Part shown: positions 19,963 to 28,441 of the stretch, one piece after another
Layout of the letters: each line of letters starts with the position of its first letter
How positions within the stretch are numbered: the stretch's first letter is position 1
From: Paragemmobacter amnigenus
GTDB lineage: Bacteria; Pseudomonadota; Alphaproteobacteria; Rhodobacterales; Rhodobacteraceae
Direction: 5' to 3'
Length of the DNA: 64,000 nucleotides
Assembly (NCBI RefSeq): GCF_009908265.2
Contig: NZ_JAAATX020000015.1
Location: forward strand, 1 to 64,000
The notes under the pieces: generated by a model
The model's input: the letters and a program-made list of their open reading frames with translations, nothing else
Database searches by the model: none
Told to the model about the DNA's origin: nothing
Program-made: the position numbers and the translations under genes

Positions 19963-21117
19963 TCAGGCCTCTGCCGTGCGCTGCCGCGCCATCAGCGGGG
20001 CCAGCACCAGCACCGCCAGCAGCATCGCCGCCGCAAAGACGAAGGCAAAGCGCAGCCCGAAGGCACCGGCAAGGAAGCCCAGCGCGGGCGGCCCGAAGAA
20101 ATAGCCGAAATAGCCCAAAAGCGTCGCCCGCGCGATGGCCCGCGCCCGCGAGGCAGGGTCCGCCAGCCGCCCGACAAGGGAGAAGGCCGTGGGCGCGATC
20201 ACCGACGACCCGATCCCCATGACGATGAACCCCGCATAGGCCATGGCGGGCGACACCGCCCCCGCCGCCACCAGCGCCCCGCAGGCCGACAGCACCGCCC
20301 CCCCCATCAGCAGGCGGAACGGATCGACCCTCTGCACGATCCCCTGCCCCGCCAGCCGCGCGAAACCCATGGTCAGCGCCAGCACCGCAGGCCCCATCGC
20401 GCCCTCTTCGGGCCGCCCGCCCAGCGTCTTCTCGATATGCAGCGCCGACCAGTTCTCGGCCGCGTTTTCGGTCAGGAAGGCGATCAGCACGATCCCGCCC
20501 CCGATCACCGGAATGAGCCCCAGCCGCCCCGCCGTCCCGTCCTTGGGCTTGCGCAACCCGTGGATCGTCCCGTCCCGCTCCACCGTCATCAGCGCGAAGA
20601 GCCCCGCCAGCACCGCGCAGCTACCCATCACCCAGTCCGGCGACCAGCCCGCACCCCGCATCACCCCCGTCGTCACCGCGCCCCCCGCATAGCCAAAGCT
20701 ATAGGCCGCATGGCACAGGTTCATCAGGTGCAGCCCGCGGTCATTCTCCAGCGCCGCCACGCGGGCATTCATCAGCACATCCGTCAGCCCCGTCGCCCCC
20801 CCGCAGGCCATCATGGCCAGCGGAAAGACCCAGACCTGATGCGCCTGCCCCGGCAGCGCAAAGGCCGCCGCCATCAGCAGCGCCGCCACCGGCAGCGCCA
20901 CCCGCCCCAGCATGGCCCCGATCACCGGCGACAGCAGCATCGCCGTCACCGCGGCCAGCGGCGTGGGCAGCATGATCAGCCCCAGCCGCGCCTCGTCCAC
21001 GCCCAGCTGCGCCTTCAGGTCCGGCAGCACGGCGGCAAACGTGCCCCACAGCACGCCCATCGCGGCAAAGGCGGCAACGGGCGCGCGCGCCACGACAAGG
21101 GTGGAAGCGATGGACAT
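19963..21117 (-). CDS. MFS transporter (YbjJ-like)
   Basis: This is a 384-residue major facilitator protein with about twelve hydrophobic helices. It opens AAFAAMGVLWGTFAAVLPDLKAQLG and carries the mid-protein NLCHAAYSFGYAGGAV segment, a pattern typical of YbjJ/FucP-like MFS proteins of unknown substrate. AGGAGA precedes the ATG. It is convergent with lldD and divergent from rplY, so probably a single-gene unit. Confidence 0.9.
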   Translation of the reverse strand: MSIASTLVVARAPVAAFAAMGVLWGTFAAVLPDLKAQLGVDEARLGLIMLPTPLAAVTAMLLSPVIGAMLGRVALPVAALLMAAAFALPGQAHQVWVFPLAMMACGGATGLTDVLMNARVAALENDRGLHLMNLCHAAYSFGYAGGAVTTGVMRGAGWSPDWVMGSCAVLAGLFALMTVERDGTIHGLRKPKDGTAGRLGLIPVIGGGIVLIAFLTENAAENWSALHIEKTLGGRPEEGAMGPAVLALTMGFARLAGQGIVQRVDPFRLLMGGAVLSACGALVAAGAVSPAMAYAGFIVMGIGSSVIAPTAFSLVGRLADPASRARAIARATLLGYFGYFFGPPALGFLAGAFGLRFAFVFAAAMLLAVLVLAPLMARQRTAEA

Positions 21118-21297
21118 GGGGGTTCTCCTGCCCTATCCAGCTAGCCTGCCCCGCCCCCTGCGGCAAGCCCGCCACCGACCCCGCCCACGCCACGGGCGAC
21201 CCGATTTCCCCTTTCCTTCATGGCGAATCGCGGCTATAGCCCCCCGGTCGCGCCGCACACCCTTGGAGGGCGGCGGACCTATACATGGAGAATGACT

Positions 21298-21885
21298 ATG
21301 GCTCGCGAGATCCCCGATCTTCAGGCTGTGGTGCGGACGGGGACAGGCAAGGGGGCCGCCCGTCAAGCCCGTCGTGAGGGCAACGTACCCGGCATCATCT
21401 ATGGCGATGGCAAAGAGCCGACGCCGATCAACCTGAACTACAACTACCTGCTGAAGCGCCTGCGTCAGGGCCGCTTCCTCCAGACCCTCTTCAACCTCAA
21501 GGTCGAAGGCGGCGAGGAAGTGCACGTGATCTGCCGCGGCGTGCAGCGCGACGTGGTCAAGGATCTTCCGACCCATGTCGACTTCATGCGGATCCACGAC
21601 GAATCGCGCATCAACCTCTTCATCCACGTGACCTTCGAAAACCACGAAGCGTCGCCGGGGCTCAAGCGTGGCGGCACCCTGACCGTCGTGCGTCCGGAAG
21701 TGGAACTCGAAGTGGTGGCCGGCGACATTCCGGACCACATCACCGTGGACCTGACCGGCAAGCAGATCGGCGACGTGATCCACATCAACGATGTGACCCT
21801 GCCGAATGGCGTGAAGCCCACGATCGCGCGCAACTTCGTGATCGCGAACATCGCCGCTCCGTCGGGCCTCGCCGCGTCGGAATGA
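21298..21885 (+). CDS. rplY: 50S ribosomal protein L25/general stress protein Ctc
   Basis: The 195-residue protein has an N-terminal 5S rRNA-binding L25 domain ([23 protein letters not shown]) and the C-terminal TL5/CTC beta domain ([34 protein letters not shown]). The preferred start is the second ATG (21298, MAREIPD), because GGAG lies 7 bases before it but only 1 base before the ATG at 21292. A strong intrinsic terminator follows. Confidence 0.97.
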   Translation: MAREIPDLQAVVRTGTGKGAARQARREGNVPGIIYGDGKEPTPINLNYNYLLKRLRQGRFLQTLFNLKVEGGEEVHVICRGVQRDVVKDLPTHVDFMRIHDESRINLFIHVTFENHEASPGLKRGGTLTVVRPEVELEVVAGDIPDHITVDLTGKQIGDVIHINDVTLPNGVKPTIARNFVIANIAAPSGLAASE

Positions 21886-21910
21886 TCCCTCGGATCAGGT
21901 GAACAGACAG

Positions 21911-21942
21911 GGGCGCGTCCGGCCACCGGACGCGCCCTTTCT
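21911..21942 (+). terminator. Intrinsic terminator after rplY
   Basis: GGGCGCGTCCGG-CCA-CCGGACGCGCCC is a perfect 12-bp hairpin followed by TTTCT. It starts 26 bases after the rplY stop. The convergent glycosyltransferase gene ends at its edge, so the hairpin may serve both strands. Confidence 0.92.
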
Positions 21943-22934
21943 CATTCCCCCGCCGCCGCCAGATGATGCGCCAGCCGCGGGTCGTCCTCGGCCACCCGCC
22001 CCGCCTTTTCGGCCAGCCGCCGCACGTAATCCGCACAGGCCAGATGGTGCAGGCGCCGCACATCCGGCAGGGCCATCGCCTGCGCGTGCAGCGCGTCGAA
22101 CTCCGCCGCATGGCGCAGCGCGCTCCTGTCCTCGACCGCGTTCTGCTCGGCACGGTCGTAATAGGCCGTGGTATAGCGGTCCTTGCCCGCCACCGGCGAC
22201 AGCGTCCCCCGCTTCAGGCTGAAACTCTCGGCCGAGCGCAGCATGTAATGGTTGACCTGCGCCACCTCCCAGCCCTGCAATCCCTCGGGCAGGATACGCA
22301 GACTGTCCCCCTCGGGCGTCCATCCCGTCACCTCGGCCCCCGCAGGGTTCACCCAGATCATCCCCTCGCTGCCCCACTCCGCCATCCGCCGCGGGCGCAG
22401 CCGCTTGGGCGAATGTTCCCCCAGCTTGCCGAACCAGTCGGGCTTGCGGTGGATCGACTTGACCCAGCCGTTCATCCGCCCGCCCGCCACCCCCGCCCGC
22501 AGGCACTGCCGGTGCAAAAGCCCGTCCTCCCACGTCTTGCGCCACGAGGTGCCGAAGATCCGCCACGGGATTGACATGCCAAGGAACGGCCGCCCCGGCA
22601 CGTCCAGCAGATCGGCCAGCTTCCCCGCCCCGGCATGGACGACCAGAAACTCGTCCACATCCGCCACCATGACCCAGTCCGCCCCCGCCACCTCGGGCAA
22701 CTCCTTGGCCGCGGCCAGCTTGCGCGCGGTGATGTTCTTGCGGTCCGGCACGTCATGGCGCAGATGCCTGACCCATCCCGCCGCCTCCAGCGCATCCAGC
22801 AGGGCGGGCGACCGGTCGGTGCAATCATTCGTCACCACGACCACATCGGTAAAGCCCAGCATCCGCTGCCAGCAGACCCATTCCACCAGAAACGGCCCCT
22901 CGTCCTTCACCGAACAGACAACCGTATACCGCAC
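21942..22934 (-). CDS. Glycosyltransferase family 2 (PF13704-like)
   Basis: This is a 330-residue protein with a GT-A fold start, YTVVCSVKDEGPFLVEWVCW, followed by VVVVTNDCTDRS and the DxD-type metal site VADVDEF. Such proteins transfer sugars to cell-surface polysaccharides. The GTG at 22934 is chosen because GGGAGG lies 5 bases upstream and the conserved domain begins at residue 2; the longer open frame overlaps pth antisense and is rejected. The acceptor is unknown. Confidence 0.87.
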   Translation of the reverse strand: MRYTVVCSVKDEGPFLVEWVCWQRMLGFTDVVVVTNDCTDRSPALLDALEAAGWVRHLRHDVPDRKNITARKLAAAKELPEVAGADWVMVADVDEFLVVHAGAGKLADLLDVPGRPFLGMSIPWRIFGTSWRKTWEDGLLHRQCLRAGVAGGRMNGWVKSIHRKPDWFGKLGEHSPKRLRPRRMAEWGSEGMIWVNPAGAEVTGWTPEGDSLRILPEGLQGWEVAQVNHYMLRSAESFSLKRGTLSPVAGKDRYTTAYYDRAEQNAVEDRSALRHAAEFDALHAQAMALPDVRRLHHLACADYVRRLAEKAGRVAEDDPRLAHHLAAAGE

Positions 22935-23021
22935 GCGCGCCTCCCTGCCTCGCCCGCAAGGCTTGCACGGCCCGCCCGCCTGCGGCAATGGTCCTTGGCG
23001 CGGAACAGGGAAGGTGCGGCC

Positions 23022-23705
23022 ATGAAACTGTTTGTGGGCCTCGGCAATCCGGGGGCGAAATATGCGGGCAACCGCCACAATATCGGCTTCATGGCGCTGG
23101 ACCGCATCGCTGCCGACCACGGCTTTTCGCCGTGGAAATCCGCCTTCAAGGGCACACTTTGCGAAGGCCGCCTCGGGGCGGAGAAGGTGCTGCTCCTCAA
23201 ACCCGCGACCTTCATGAACCTCTCGGGCGAAAGCGTCCGCGCGGCGATGGATTTCTACAAGCTCGCCCCCGCCGACATCACGGTGTTCCATGACGAGCTG
23301 GACCTCGCCCCCGGCAAATGCCGCGTGAAGGCGGGCGGCGGCCATGCGGGCCACAACGGCCTGCGCTCCATCCACCAGCACCTCGGCACCGATGCCTACG
23401 CCCGCATCCGCCTCGGCATCGGCCATCCCGGCCACAAGGACGCGGTGGCGGCCTATGTGCTGCACGACTTCGCCAAGGCCGATCAGGACTGGCTCGACGA
23501 CCTGCTGCGCGGCCTCTCCGACGGCGCCCCCGCCCTCGCCGACGGCGACGCCGCCCGCTTCATGAACGCCGTGGCGCTCCGCACCGCCCCGCCCCGCTCC
23601 TCCACCGGAACGCCGGAGAAGGCCTCAAAACCCGCCGCCGCCGCCGACCCCGCCCCCGAAGACACCCGCACCGCCATGCAGAAACTGATGGACAAGTTCC
23701 GCTGA
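23022..23705 (+). CDS. pth: Peptidyl-tRNA hydrolase
   Basis: This is a 227-residue Pth that recycles peptidyl-tRNAs by cleaving the ester bond. The family N-terminus MKLFVGLGNPGAKYAGNRHNIG includes N10 and catalytic H19. Downstream, FMNLSG, FHDELDL and GGGHAGHNGLRS are intact. About 35 C-terminal residues after RFMNAVALRT form a low-complexity Pro/Ala-rich tail not needed for activity. It follows rplY on the same strand after the intervening glycosyltransferase gene on the opposite strand; rplY-pth linkage is common. Confidence 0.96.
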   Translation: MKLFVGLGNPGAKYAGNRHNIGFMALDRIAADHGFSPWKSAFKGTLCEGRLGAEKVLLLKPATFMNLSGESVRAAMDFYKLAPADITVFHDELDLAPGKCRVKAGGGHAGHNGLRSIHQHLGTDAYARIRLGIGHPGHKDAVAAYVLHDFAKADQDWLDDLLRGLSDGAPALADGDAARFMNAVALRTAPPRSSTGTPEKASKPAAAADPAPEDTRTAMQKLMDKFR

Positions 23706-23803
23706 CCCACCCGCAGGAAGGGCACTATTGCCCATCCGACAGACCGCTTGGCAAAGCCGCCCGCCGCATGGCACCCCTGTGCCAACCGCCCAAAGGAACC
23801 GCC

Positions 23804-24943
23804 ATGCGCCGCCTCGTCCGCCTGCTCGCCGTCCTCCTGATCCTCCTCGCCGCCGCCGCCCTCTGGAAACGCGAAGAGATCACCCGCCTCATGGCCGTGA
23901 ACTCCCTCTTCGCCCCGGACCACATCGTCCACAACTTCTCGCATATGGGCGACCTCTTCCTCACCCGCCCCCTCTCGCGCGGCGACGGCCCCGTCAGTCC
24001 GCTGCCCGAAGGCCCCGCCGCCCCCCTCCCGCCCGAAGTCGCAGACTGGATCACCGCCCGCAACGTGACCGCCCTCGTCATCCTGAAAGACGGCCGGATC
24101 GTCCACGAAAGCTACCATCAGGGCACCACCCCCGACGACCTCCGCATCTCGTGGAGCGTGGCGAAAAGCTTCCTCTCCGCCCTCTTCGGCATCCTCCATG
24201 CCGAAGGGAAGATCGGCCTCGACGACCCCGTGACGCAATACGTCCCGGCCCTGAAGGGCACCGCCTATGACGGCACCACCGTGCGCCACATCCTGACCAT
24301 GTCCTCGGGCGTGGCGTTCAACGAGGATTACATGGACTTCTGGTCCGACATTAACCGCATGGGCCGCGTCCTTGCGCTGGGCCGGTCGATGGACGCCTTC
24401 GCCGCCAGCCTGAAGGACCGCGCCGCCGATCCCGGCACCCGCTGGCACTACGTCTCCATCGACACCCACGTCCTCGGCATGATCATCCGCGGCGCCACGG
24501 GCGAGGATATCCCCGACCTCCTCGAACACCACATCCTCGCCCCCCTGGGCCTCGAACGCGCGCCCTATTACCTGACCGACGGCTATGGCACCACCTTCGT
24601 CCTCGGCGGCCTGAACCTCACCACCCGCGACTACGCCCGCTTCGGCCAGATGATCGCGCAAGGGGGGGCATGGCAGGGCCGCCAGATCGTCCCGCGCGAC
24701 TGGGTCGACGCCTCCACCACCCCTTCCGCCCCGAACGGCGCGGGCTACGGCTACCAGTGGTGGATCGCCGACGGCGCCACCCCGGGCGAAGTCAACGCCC
24801 AAGGCATCTACGGCCAGTACATCTGGATCGACCGCGCCCGCAACATCGTCATCGCCGTCAACGCCGCCGACCGCGGCTTCGAAGATGACGGCGTCGCCGC
24901 CGCCAACATCGCGCTTTTCCGCAAGATCGCGGCCGGTCTCTGA
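23804..24943 (+). CDS. Class C beta-lactamase-like serine hydrolase
   Basis: The 379-residue protein has an N-terminal hydrophobic anchor (about residues 3-20) and a beta-lactamase/transpeptidase fold. The catalytic SxxK is S118-V-A-K121 (SWSVAKS), a Tyr lies in HYVSIDTHVLG, and YGYQWW and GIYGQYIWI form the C-terminal motif. Such proteins are usually periplasmic esterases or amidases rather than antibiotic lactamases. The frame is open upstream through pth in another frame; the ATG at 23804 follows AAAGGA. The substrate is unknown. Confidence 0.88.
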   Translation: MRRLVRLLAVLLILLAAAALWKREEITRLMAVNSLFAPDHIVHNFSHMGDLFLTRPLSRGDGPVSPLPEGPAAPLPPEVADWITARNVTALVILKDGRIVHESYHQGTTPDDLRISWSVAKSFLSALFGILHAEGKIGLDDPVTQYVPALKGTAYDGTTVRHILTMSSGVAFNEDYMDFWSDINRMGRVLALGRSMDAFAASLKDRAADPGTRWHYVSIDTHVLGMIIRGATGEDIPDLLEHHILAPLGLERAPYYLTDGYGTTFVLGGLNLTTRDYARFGQMIAQGGAWQGRQIVPRDWVDASTTPSAPNGAGYGYQWWIADGATPGEVNAQGIYGQYIWIDRARNIVIAVNAADRGFEDDGVAAANIALFRKIAAGL

Positions 24944-24957
24944 CCCCCGGCCCGCCC

Positions 24958-25014
24958 CTTCATCTGTTCACAAATATCCTGCGGGGGGTCCAAGGGGGGC
25001 GCAAAGCCCCCCTT
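24958..25014. repeat. Dispersed motif copy B with terminator-like hairpin
   Basis: CTTCATCTGTTCACAAATATCC (24958-24979) is a diverged copy of the recurring motif. It is followed by AAGGGGGGC-GCAAA-GCCCCCCTT (24992-25014). It sits exactly between the convergent serine hydrolase and TIGR01620 genes and probably terminates both. Confidence 0.7.
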
Positions 25015-25023
25015 TGCGACGGC

Positions 25024-26028
25024 TCAGACCTTCCCCCCGTCATCCTCGCGCCGCACCAGCCCCGCCAGCGCCCGCCCCACCGTCTCGGTCACCCCGGGCC
25101 TGGCCAGCGCGGCAAAGGGCATCGGGCGGCACACCTCCATCGCCGCCACCCCCACCCGCGCCGTCAGCGCGCCATTCACCACCCCCTCGCCGAACCGCCG
25201 CGACAGGCGGGCCAGCACCCCGCCCCCCGCCACCGACCCGATCAGATCATCGGTCAGCGCGACCGCCCCCGTCGCCACCAGATGCCCGAAGACCCGCCGC
25301 ATCAGCCGCATCGACCCCAGCGTTCCGGCCCGCCCGCCATAGATTTCCGCAATCCGCCGCACCATCCGCAGATTGGCCACCAGCGCCATCGCCACATCCG
25401 CCAGCGCCAGCGGCACCAGCGCCGTCACCGTTGCCACCTGCCGCGCCGCCTGCTCCACCTCGGCCCGCGCAGCAGTGTCCAGCGGCCCCATCAGCTCCAC
25501 CTCCGCCAAGCGGATCAGGGCGTCGGCATCCAGCACATCCCCCTCGCGCTCGGCCAGCCGCGCCACGGCCCAGCCCATGTCGGCCCGCCCGCCATAAAGC
25601 CCGCGCAAGGCGCCCAGCACCCCCCGCGCCTCGGCCAGCGTGACGGCCCCCGCCACCCGCGCCCGCAGCCCGTCCAGCCGCGCCAGCCGCGCAAACCCCG
25701 CCGCCTCGCGCAAGGCCAACAGCAGCGCCGCCAGCACCGCCAGCCCCACCAGCCCCAACGCCACGAAACCCAGCGCGGTATTGGCCGCCAGCAAACCCGT
25801 CACGAACTCCCACGCCGCCACCGACAGCACGAAGGAAAACAGCGCGCCAAAGGCCCAGACCGCGAACCGCCCCAGCGCCGACCGCCGCCGCCCCGCCCCG
25901 ATCCGCACCGCCGCCTGCATCGCGCGCCCGTCAGGCAGCACCTCGGGCACCGCAGGGGCCAGCGCGGGGTCAAAGGACGGGTCCACCCCCGCCTCCATCT
26001 CGATGACGAAGGGCTTGTCCCCGCTCAC
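25024..26028 (-). CDS. TIGR01620/DUF697 membrane protein (YcjF-like)
   Basis: This is a 334-residue inner-membrane protein. It has an acidic N-terminal segment, two hydrophobic hairpins (WAFGALFSFVLSVAAWEFVTG and ALGFVALGLVGLAVLAALLLAL), and a C-terminal DUF697 region with VATVTALVPLALADVAMAL and RRIAEIYGGRAG. Translation most likely starts at a GTG (26028) whose GTGA overlaps the stop of the ycjX-like gene. In enterobacteria YcjX and YcjF are co-transcribed in the phage-shock region; here they are coupled without psp genes. Confidence 0.88.
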   Translation of the reverse strand: MSGDKPFVIEMEAGVDPSFDPALAPAVPEVLPDGRAMQAAVRIGAGRRRSALGRFAVWAFGALFSFVLSVAAWEFVTGLLAANTALGFVALGLVGLAVLAALLLALREAAGFARLARLDGLRARVAGAVTLAEARGVLGALRGLYGGRADMGWAVARLAEREGDVLDADALIRLAEVELMGPLDTAARAEVEQAARQVATVTALVPLALADVAMALVANLRMVRRIAEIYGGRAGTLGSMRLMRRVFGHLVATGAVALTDDLIGSVAGGGVLARLSRRFGEGVVNGALTARVGVAAMEVCRPMPFAALARPGVTETVGRALAGLVRREDDGGKV

Positions 26029-27440
26029 AGCCGGTCCCCCAGCAGAAACTCCACCGCGCGGTCCAGCCGGATATGGGGCAACCCCTCGCCCGCCCGCCGC
26101 GCCATCCGCAAGGGTGGCTCGAAGGACATCATCCCGAACTCCGCCTCCAGCCACCGCTCCGCCCCCTGCCGCGCGGGCGACAGCAGCCGCGCCGGATCGT
26201 CGGGCAACCGCCCGGGATACATCGCCACCACCCGCCCGTCCGCCAGCCGCCCCTTCACGCAGTCCTGCGCCACGCCACCCCGCGTCACCGTCTCCTCCAC
26301 CGTCGCGCGGAACCCCGCCAGCGACATCGCCCCCGTCAGCGCACCCGCGAATTCCGCCCGATCCTTCGCCTCGCGCAGCATCGCCTCCATGATCCCCGCC
26401 AGCGCCGCGTGCTGCGCGTGGTGCAGATGGTCCGCCTTGGTCGCGGCGAACAGGATACGCTCCACCCGCCGCCCGCCCAGCAGCGCGGTCAGCCACCAGT
26501 TCCGCCCCGGCCGGAACGCGCCCAGCACATCCGCCATCACCCGCCGCAAATCCTCCAGAGCCTGCGGCCCCGCATGGATCGCGCCCAGCACATCGGCCAG
26601 CACCACCTGCCGGTCGATCCGCGCGAAATGCGCGCGGAAGAAGGGCTGCACCACCTTGGCCTTGTATCCCTCGAACCGCCGCTCCATCTCGCGCCACAGA
26701 CACCCGCGCGGGATGTCCGCAGGTTGCGGCAAGGGCGCGAAGGTCAGCGCGGGCGACCCCGCCAGATCGCCGGGCAGCAGGAACCGCCCCGGCGTGCAAT
26801 CCGCCCACCCCGCCTGCCGCGCCCCTGCCAGATAGTCCGTGAACAGCGCAGCCAAAGCCCGCGCCCGCCCCTCGTCAAAGGGCAGCGCCCCGTCCTCGGC
26901 CCGCGCGGTGGCCAGAAACTCCGCCCCCTCCGCCCGCCTGGCCAGCCGCGCCAGCACCTCCTCGGACCAGTCGGCATAGGACTTGTCCAACAGCGCCAGA
27001 TCCAGCAGCCATTCGCCGGGATAATCCACGATATCCAGATGCACCACCCGCGGCCCCGCCAGCCCCGCCAGCCACCCTTCGGGCCGCACGCGGAAGGACA
27101 GCCGCAACTCCGACACCGCCCGCGTGCTTTCGGGCCAATGCGGCGCATCTCCCGTCAGCGCGGCCAGATGCCCCTCATAGTCAAAGCGCGGCAGCGTCAC
27201 ATCGGGCTGCGGCTGCAACCACACCGCCTCGATCCGCCCCTCCGCATGGGCGCGAAGTTGCGGCATCCGCCCGCGATCCAGCAGATTGGCCACCAGCCCC
27301 GTGATAAAGACGGTCTTTCCCGCCCGGCTCAACCCCGTCACGCCCAGCCGCACGACCGGCTCGAACAACGCGCCCGAGACGGACGCCGCCGCCCCCTCGA
27401 TGCCACGGGTGATCCCGTCGGTAATGGATGCAAGAACCAA
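26025..27440 (-). CDS. ycjX: YcjX family P-loop GTPase (DUF463)
   Basis: This is a 471-residue protein with Walker A GLSRAGKTVF (about residues 35-44) and the family signatures LDIVDYPGEWLLDL, LDKSYADWS and FAATKADHLHHAQH. YcjX proteins are stress-related P-loop NTPases of poorly known function. The start is a TTG with AAGGGG about 7 bases upstream; no ATG lies close by in frame. It forms a two-gene unit with the TIGR01620 protein. Confidence 0.92.
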   Translation of the reverse strand: MVLASITDGITRGIEGAAASVSGALFEPVVRLGVTGLSRAGKTVFITGLVANLLDRGRMPQLRAHAEGRIEAVWLQPQPDVTLPRFDYEGHLAALTGDAPHWPESTRAVSELRLSFRVRPEGWLAGLAGPRVVHLDIVDYPGEWLLDLALLDKSYADWSEEVLARLARRAEGAEFLATARAEDGALPFDEGRARALAALFTDYLAGARQAGWADCTPGRFLLPGDLAGSPALTFAPLPQPADIPRGCLWREMERRFEGYKAKVVQPFFRAHFARIDRQVVLADVLGAIHAGPQALEDLRRVMADVLGAFRPGRNWWLTALLGGRRVERILFAATKADHLHHAQHAALAGIMEAMLREAKDRAEFAGALTGAMSLAGFRATVEETVTRGGVAQDCVKGRLADGRVVAMYPGRLPDDPARLLSPARQGAERWLEAEFGMMSFEPPLRMARRAGEGLPHIRLDRAVEFLLGDRL

Positions 27441-27545
27441 GTCAGTCCCCTTCCGTCCCCGCGAACATAATCACCCCCCGCCCGCTTGTGTAGCCACCGG
27501 CCTGCACAATGGACAAACCCCGCCCGCATGGGCTAACCCCACCCC

Positions 27546-28319
27546 ATGCCCCGCTTCGCCCTCCTCATCGACTACGACGGAACGCCCTTCAACGGCTGGC
27601 AGCGCCAGTCGCAGGGCCAGCCCTCCGTCCAGCAGGCGGTCGAGGATGCACTGGCAAAGCTTGAACCCCGCCCCCACACCATCGCCGCCGCAGGCCGCAC
27701 CGATGCGGGCGTCCATGCCACGGGGCAGGTCGCCCATGCCGACCTCGCCCGCTACTGGGACCCCTTCCGCCTGTCCGAGGCGCTGAACCACCACCTCAAA
27801 CCCGCCCCCGTCGCCATCCTCAAGGCGGCCCGCGTGACCGAAGACTTCCACGCCCGCTTCTCGGCCACCGAACGGCGCTACACCTTCCGCCTGATCGCCC
27901 GCCGCGCGCCGCTGACCCATGACCGCGGCCGCGCCTGGCACATCCTGAACCCGCTCGACGCGGACGCCATGCGCGCCGCCGCCGCCCACCTGATCGGGCA
28001 GCACGACTTCACCACCTTCCGCTCCACCCTCTGCCAGTCGAAATCGCCGGTAAAGACGCTGGACGAAATCACCATCGACACCCGCCCCGTCCCCGGCGGC
28101 ACCGAATACCGCTTCCACCTCCGCGCGCGCAGCTTCCTGCACAACCAGGTCCGCTCCATCGTCGGCACGCTGGAGCGCGTCGGCGCGGGAAGCTGGCAGC
28201 CCGCCGACGTCAAGGCCGCGCTCGACGCCCGCGACCGCGCCGCCTGCGGCCCGGTCTGCCCGCCGCAGGGGCTCTACCTGACACGGGTGATCTACCCCGA
28301 AGACCCCTTCGCCACCTGA
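27546..28319 (+). CDS. truA: tRNA pseudouridine(38-40) synthase TruA
   Basis: The 257-residue enzyme isomerises U38-U40 in tRNA anticodon arms. The catalytic Asp is D53 in [12 protein letters not shown], preceded by [12 protein letters not shown]. The C-terminal [15 protein letters not shown] and [10 protein letters not shown] are intact. It starts 105 bases from the divergent ycjX and is followed by a G/C terminator-like hairpin. Confidence 0.97.
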   Translation: MPRFALLIDYDGTPFNGWQRQSQGQPSVQQAVEDALAKLEPRPHTIAAAGRTDAGVHATGQVAHADLARYWDPFRLSEALNHHLKPAPVAILKAARVTEDFHARFSATERRYTFRLIARRAPLTHDRGRAWHILNPLDADAMRAAAAHLIGQHDFTTFRSTLCQSKSPVKTLDEITIDTRPVPGGTEYRFHLRARSFLHNQVRSIVGTLERVGAGSWQPADVKAALDARDRAACGPVCPPQGLYLTRVIYPEDPFAT

Positions 28320-28328
28320 CCCGGCGCA

Positions 28329-28351
28329 GCGGGGGGCCGTCTGCCCCCCGC
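28329..28351 (+). terminator. Hairpin after truA
   Basis: GCGGGGGGC-CGTCT-GCCCCCCGC is a perfect 9-bp stem 9 bases after the truA stop. There is no T-run, which is common for GC-rich terminators in this group. Confidence 0.6.
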
Positions 28352-28362
28352 ACCCCCCGAGA

Positions 28363-28438
28363 GTATTTGGGCCGAGATGAAGACCAGCCCCTTCATCTCG
28401 GCCCAAATACCCCGGAGGTCCGGGGGTGGAACCCCCGG
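28363..28438. repeat. Dispersed motif copy C: perfect inverted pair plus hairpin
   Basis: GTATTTGGGCCGAGATGAAG (28363-28382) and its exact reverse complement (28391-28410) flank 8 bases (ACCAGCCC), giving a perfect 20-bp stem. A second hairpin, CCGGGGGT-GGA-ACCCCCGG (28420-28438), follows. The block fills the gap between the convergent truA and SulP genes and would form a very stable structure in RNA or single-stranded DNA. Confidence 0.85.
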
Positions 28439-28441
28439 CGG

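Noticed and set aside
23804-24943. True antibiotic beta-lactamase
   Set aside because: The SxxK, Tyr and C-terminal motifs fit the wider serine hydrolase family; the protein has an anchor and lacks the AmpC-specific context, so resistance should not be claimed.
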